From: an uncultured Campylobacter sp.
GTDB taxonomy: Bacteria > Campylobacterota > Campylobacteria > Campylobacterales > Campylobacteraceae
Reading direction: 5' to 3'
Length of the DNA: 6,668 bases
Assembly: GCF_938031315.1 (NCBI RefSeq)
Contig: NZ_CALHHT010000394.1
Span: 1 to 6,668, forward strand
This document shows positions 5,352 to 6,668 of this stretch, piece after piece. Within the stretch, counting starts at the first letter, position 1, and each line of letters opens with the position of its first letter. The notes under the pieces were generated by a model. The model was not told the DNA's origin, searched no databases, and saw only the letters and a list, made by a program, of their open reading frames with translations. The position numbers and the translations under genes were made by a program.

Positions 5352-6668
5352 TTAATTATCTCCTGCTTGAATTGCGCTTATTAGGATGGTGTTTACGACG
5401 TCTGCAACCTCGCAGCCGCGACTTAGATCGTTTACCGGCTTTTTTAAGCCCTGCAAGATCGGTCCGATCGCGATAGCGCCTGCGGTGCGCTGCACGGCTT
5501 TGTAACAGATATTTCCGCAGTTAAGATCAGGGAAGATAAATACGTTCGCGCGCCCTGCGACCGCGGAACCGGGCATTTTTTTCTTAGCGACTGCGGCATC
5601 GACTGCGGCATCGAATTGCAGCGGCCCGTCGATTGTGAGATCAGGCGCCTTTTCGCGCGCTTTTTGCGTTGCAGTTTTGATAAATTCTACGCTCTCTCCG
5701 CTGCCGCTATCGCCGCTGGAGTAGCTTAGCATCGCCACGCGCGGCTCAAGCCCAAACGCCTTTGCGGTCGCGGCGCTTGAGATCGCGATACCCGCCAGAT
5801 ACTCCGCGCTCGGGCTCGGCGCTACGGCACAGTCGGCAAAAAGCAGAGCCTGCGTATCCAGGCACATTATAAACGCGCCGCTAACGGTCGCGATGCCGGG
5901 CTTTGTCTTGATGATCTGAAGCGCGGGGCGAATCGTCTCCGCAGTAGTCGTGCCGGCACCGCTTACCATCGCATCGGCTAGCCCTTCATACACGAGCATC
6001 GTGCCGAAGTAGGTGCGATCGCGCACTAAATCGCGCGCCTGCGCCTCGCTCATGCCCTTTGCCTTGCGAAGCTCATATAGATCGCGCGCAAATTTTTCTA
6101 AGCTCGCATCCGTCTGCGGATCTAAAATTTTAACGCCCGCTAGATCGAGACCCAGCTTGTTTGCGCTTTTTTGCACTTCGTTCTCGCGCCCTAAAAGGAT
6201 CAAATTTGCAGCGCCGCTTTGCTTTATAATCGCGGCCGCGCGCAGAATTCTCTCATCGTCGCTTTCTGGAAGCACGACGGTTTTAACGTTCGCACGAGCC
6301 TTGGCGTAGAGCTTGCTTTCAAATTTCAACGGGGTTAGAATTTCACAGCGCGTGGAGTTTGCGGCGTCAGTGAAGTAGCTTTTGTCGGCAACGACTTTAT
6401 CAAGCTCTATCGCGCCGCTTTGGCAAGCGGAATTTTCGTCGTGAAATTTTGCATCACTTTCGCAAGCGGAATTTTTGCCGTAAAGCTCTGATTTTTTAGA
6501 ATTTGCGCCATCTTGTGCAGGTCTTAGCGCAGAAAATGAAATTTTATCCTCATATATGCTGGCAAAGCTTACCGCTTTTGCTGCGGCGATCGAGTGCGTG
6601 CCGATGCGCGCGGCAATTTCGTTAGGATAAAATCCGCAAACTGGGATATTTAGATCCTTTGCGATTTG
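5352..6668 (-). CDS. pta: Phosphate acetyltransferase, long form (5' partial)
   Basis: It makes acetyl phosphate and CoA from acetyl-CoA and phosphate in the cytoplasm and feeds the downstream acetate kinase. The frame is open without a stop to the right edge (438 residues visible), so the TTG at 6329 is not the start. Visible residues 1-44 appear to be the end of an N-terminal domain, as in the long E. coli-type Pta. Residues 45-109 form a polar low-complexity linker with a repeated NSAC. The catalytic PTA domain (about 110-438) begins LTPLKFESKL, matching E. coli Pta at this boundary. It includes VLPESDDERI, VSGAGTTTAETIRP, the Ser/Gly-rich SYSSGDSGSGES, DGPLQFDAAV, a conserved IFPDLNCGN stretch and GPILQGLKKPVNDLSRG, all present and intact. 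The promoter lies outside the window. Confidence 0.94.
   Translation of the reverse strand, partial: QIAKDLNIPVCGFYPNEIAARIGTHSIAAAKAVSFASIYEDKISFSALRPAQDGANSKKSELYGKNSACESDAKFHDENSACQSGAIELDKVVADKSYFTDAANSTRCEILTPLKFESKLYAKARANVKTVVLPESDDERILRAAAIIKQSGAANLILLGRENEVQKSANKLGLDLAGVKILDPQTDASLEKFARDLYELRKAKGMSEAQARDLVRDRTYFGTMLVYEGLADAMVSGAGTTTAETIRPALQIIKTKPGIATVSGAFIMCLDTQALLFADCAVAPSPSAEYLAGIAISSAATAKAFGLEPRVAMLSYSSGDSGSGESVEFIKTATQKAREKAPDLTIDGPLQFDAAVDAAVAKKKMPGSAVAGRANVFIFPDLNCGNICYKAVQRTAGAIAIGPILQGLKKPVNDLSRGCEVADVVNTILISAIQAGDN
6423..6475 (-). repeat. In-frame 14-bp duplication in the Pta linker
   Basis: GCAAGCGGAATTTT occurs at 6423-6436 and 6462-6475 (plus-strand reading), exactly 39 nt or 13 codons apart. 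Each copy encodes NSAC on the minus strand. The repeat lies in the region between the N-terminal and PTA domains, which tolerates length change. Confidence 0.85.

Noticed and set aside
6013..6309. Plus-strand frame opposite pta
   Set aside because: It is an antisense shadow with Arg/Ser-rich composition and no support.
6327..6329. TTG as the start of pta
   Set aside because: The frame stays open to the right edge, and the sequence before it continues a long-form Pta. No ribosome site precedes it.

Overview
The window looks like chromosomal DNA of a higher-GC Campylobacter, of the oral C. gracilis/showae/rectus/curvus type. This rests on the epsilonproteobacterial character of the proteins, intergenic DNA saturated with AAATTT words, a -10 box without a recognisable -35 box, and a promoter that matches the C. 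jejuni DccR consensus as I remember it. The species assignment is an inference. No RNA gene, CRISPR array, insertion sequence or prophage was seen.

Layout. (1) 1-277, plus strand: the last 91 residues of a methionine ABC transporter ATPase (MetN, NIL domain). (2) 278-647: noncoding and rich in AAATTT; it has a GC-rich hairpin directly after the metN stop. (3) 648-2778, plus strand: a compact operon. Its promoter has an 11-bp tandem repeat (TTCAC-N6-TTCAC) in place of a -35 box and a perfect TATAAT. It is followed by an 80-residue exported Met/Lys/His-rich protein, an OmpR-family response regulator (DccR-like) and a HAMP-less sensor kinase (DccS-like). The genes overlap by 1 and 8 nt. (4) 2779-2980: a convergent spacer with a repeated 15-mer. 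(5) 2981-3601, minus strand: an unrecognised four-helix membrane protein. (6) 3602-4118: noncoding. (7) 4119-6668, minus strand: the pta-ackA acetate operon, with pta running off the right edge.

How it works together. The response regulator probably activates its own operon through the TTCAC repeats, so the small Met-rich periplasmic protein would be made in step with its sensor pair. The sensor's periplasmic domain has two cysteines and a Met cluster. A redox, oxidant or metal-stress role for the three-gene unit is therefore a reasonable but unproven hypothesis. Pta and AckA form the acetyl-CoA to acetate route that yields ATP. AckA carries Ala where the family has a conserved Phe in the acetate pocket, and Pta has a low-complexity linker with an internal duplication.

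The most noteworthy items are the Met-rich protein/DccRS operon with its self-matching promoter, the 12-nt tandem repeat that ends the Met-rich gene and supplies the ribosome site of the regulator gene, and the strong excess of AAATTT, which is a form of the RAATTY methylation motif tied to DNA uptake in C. jejuni.
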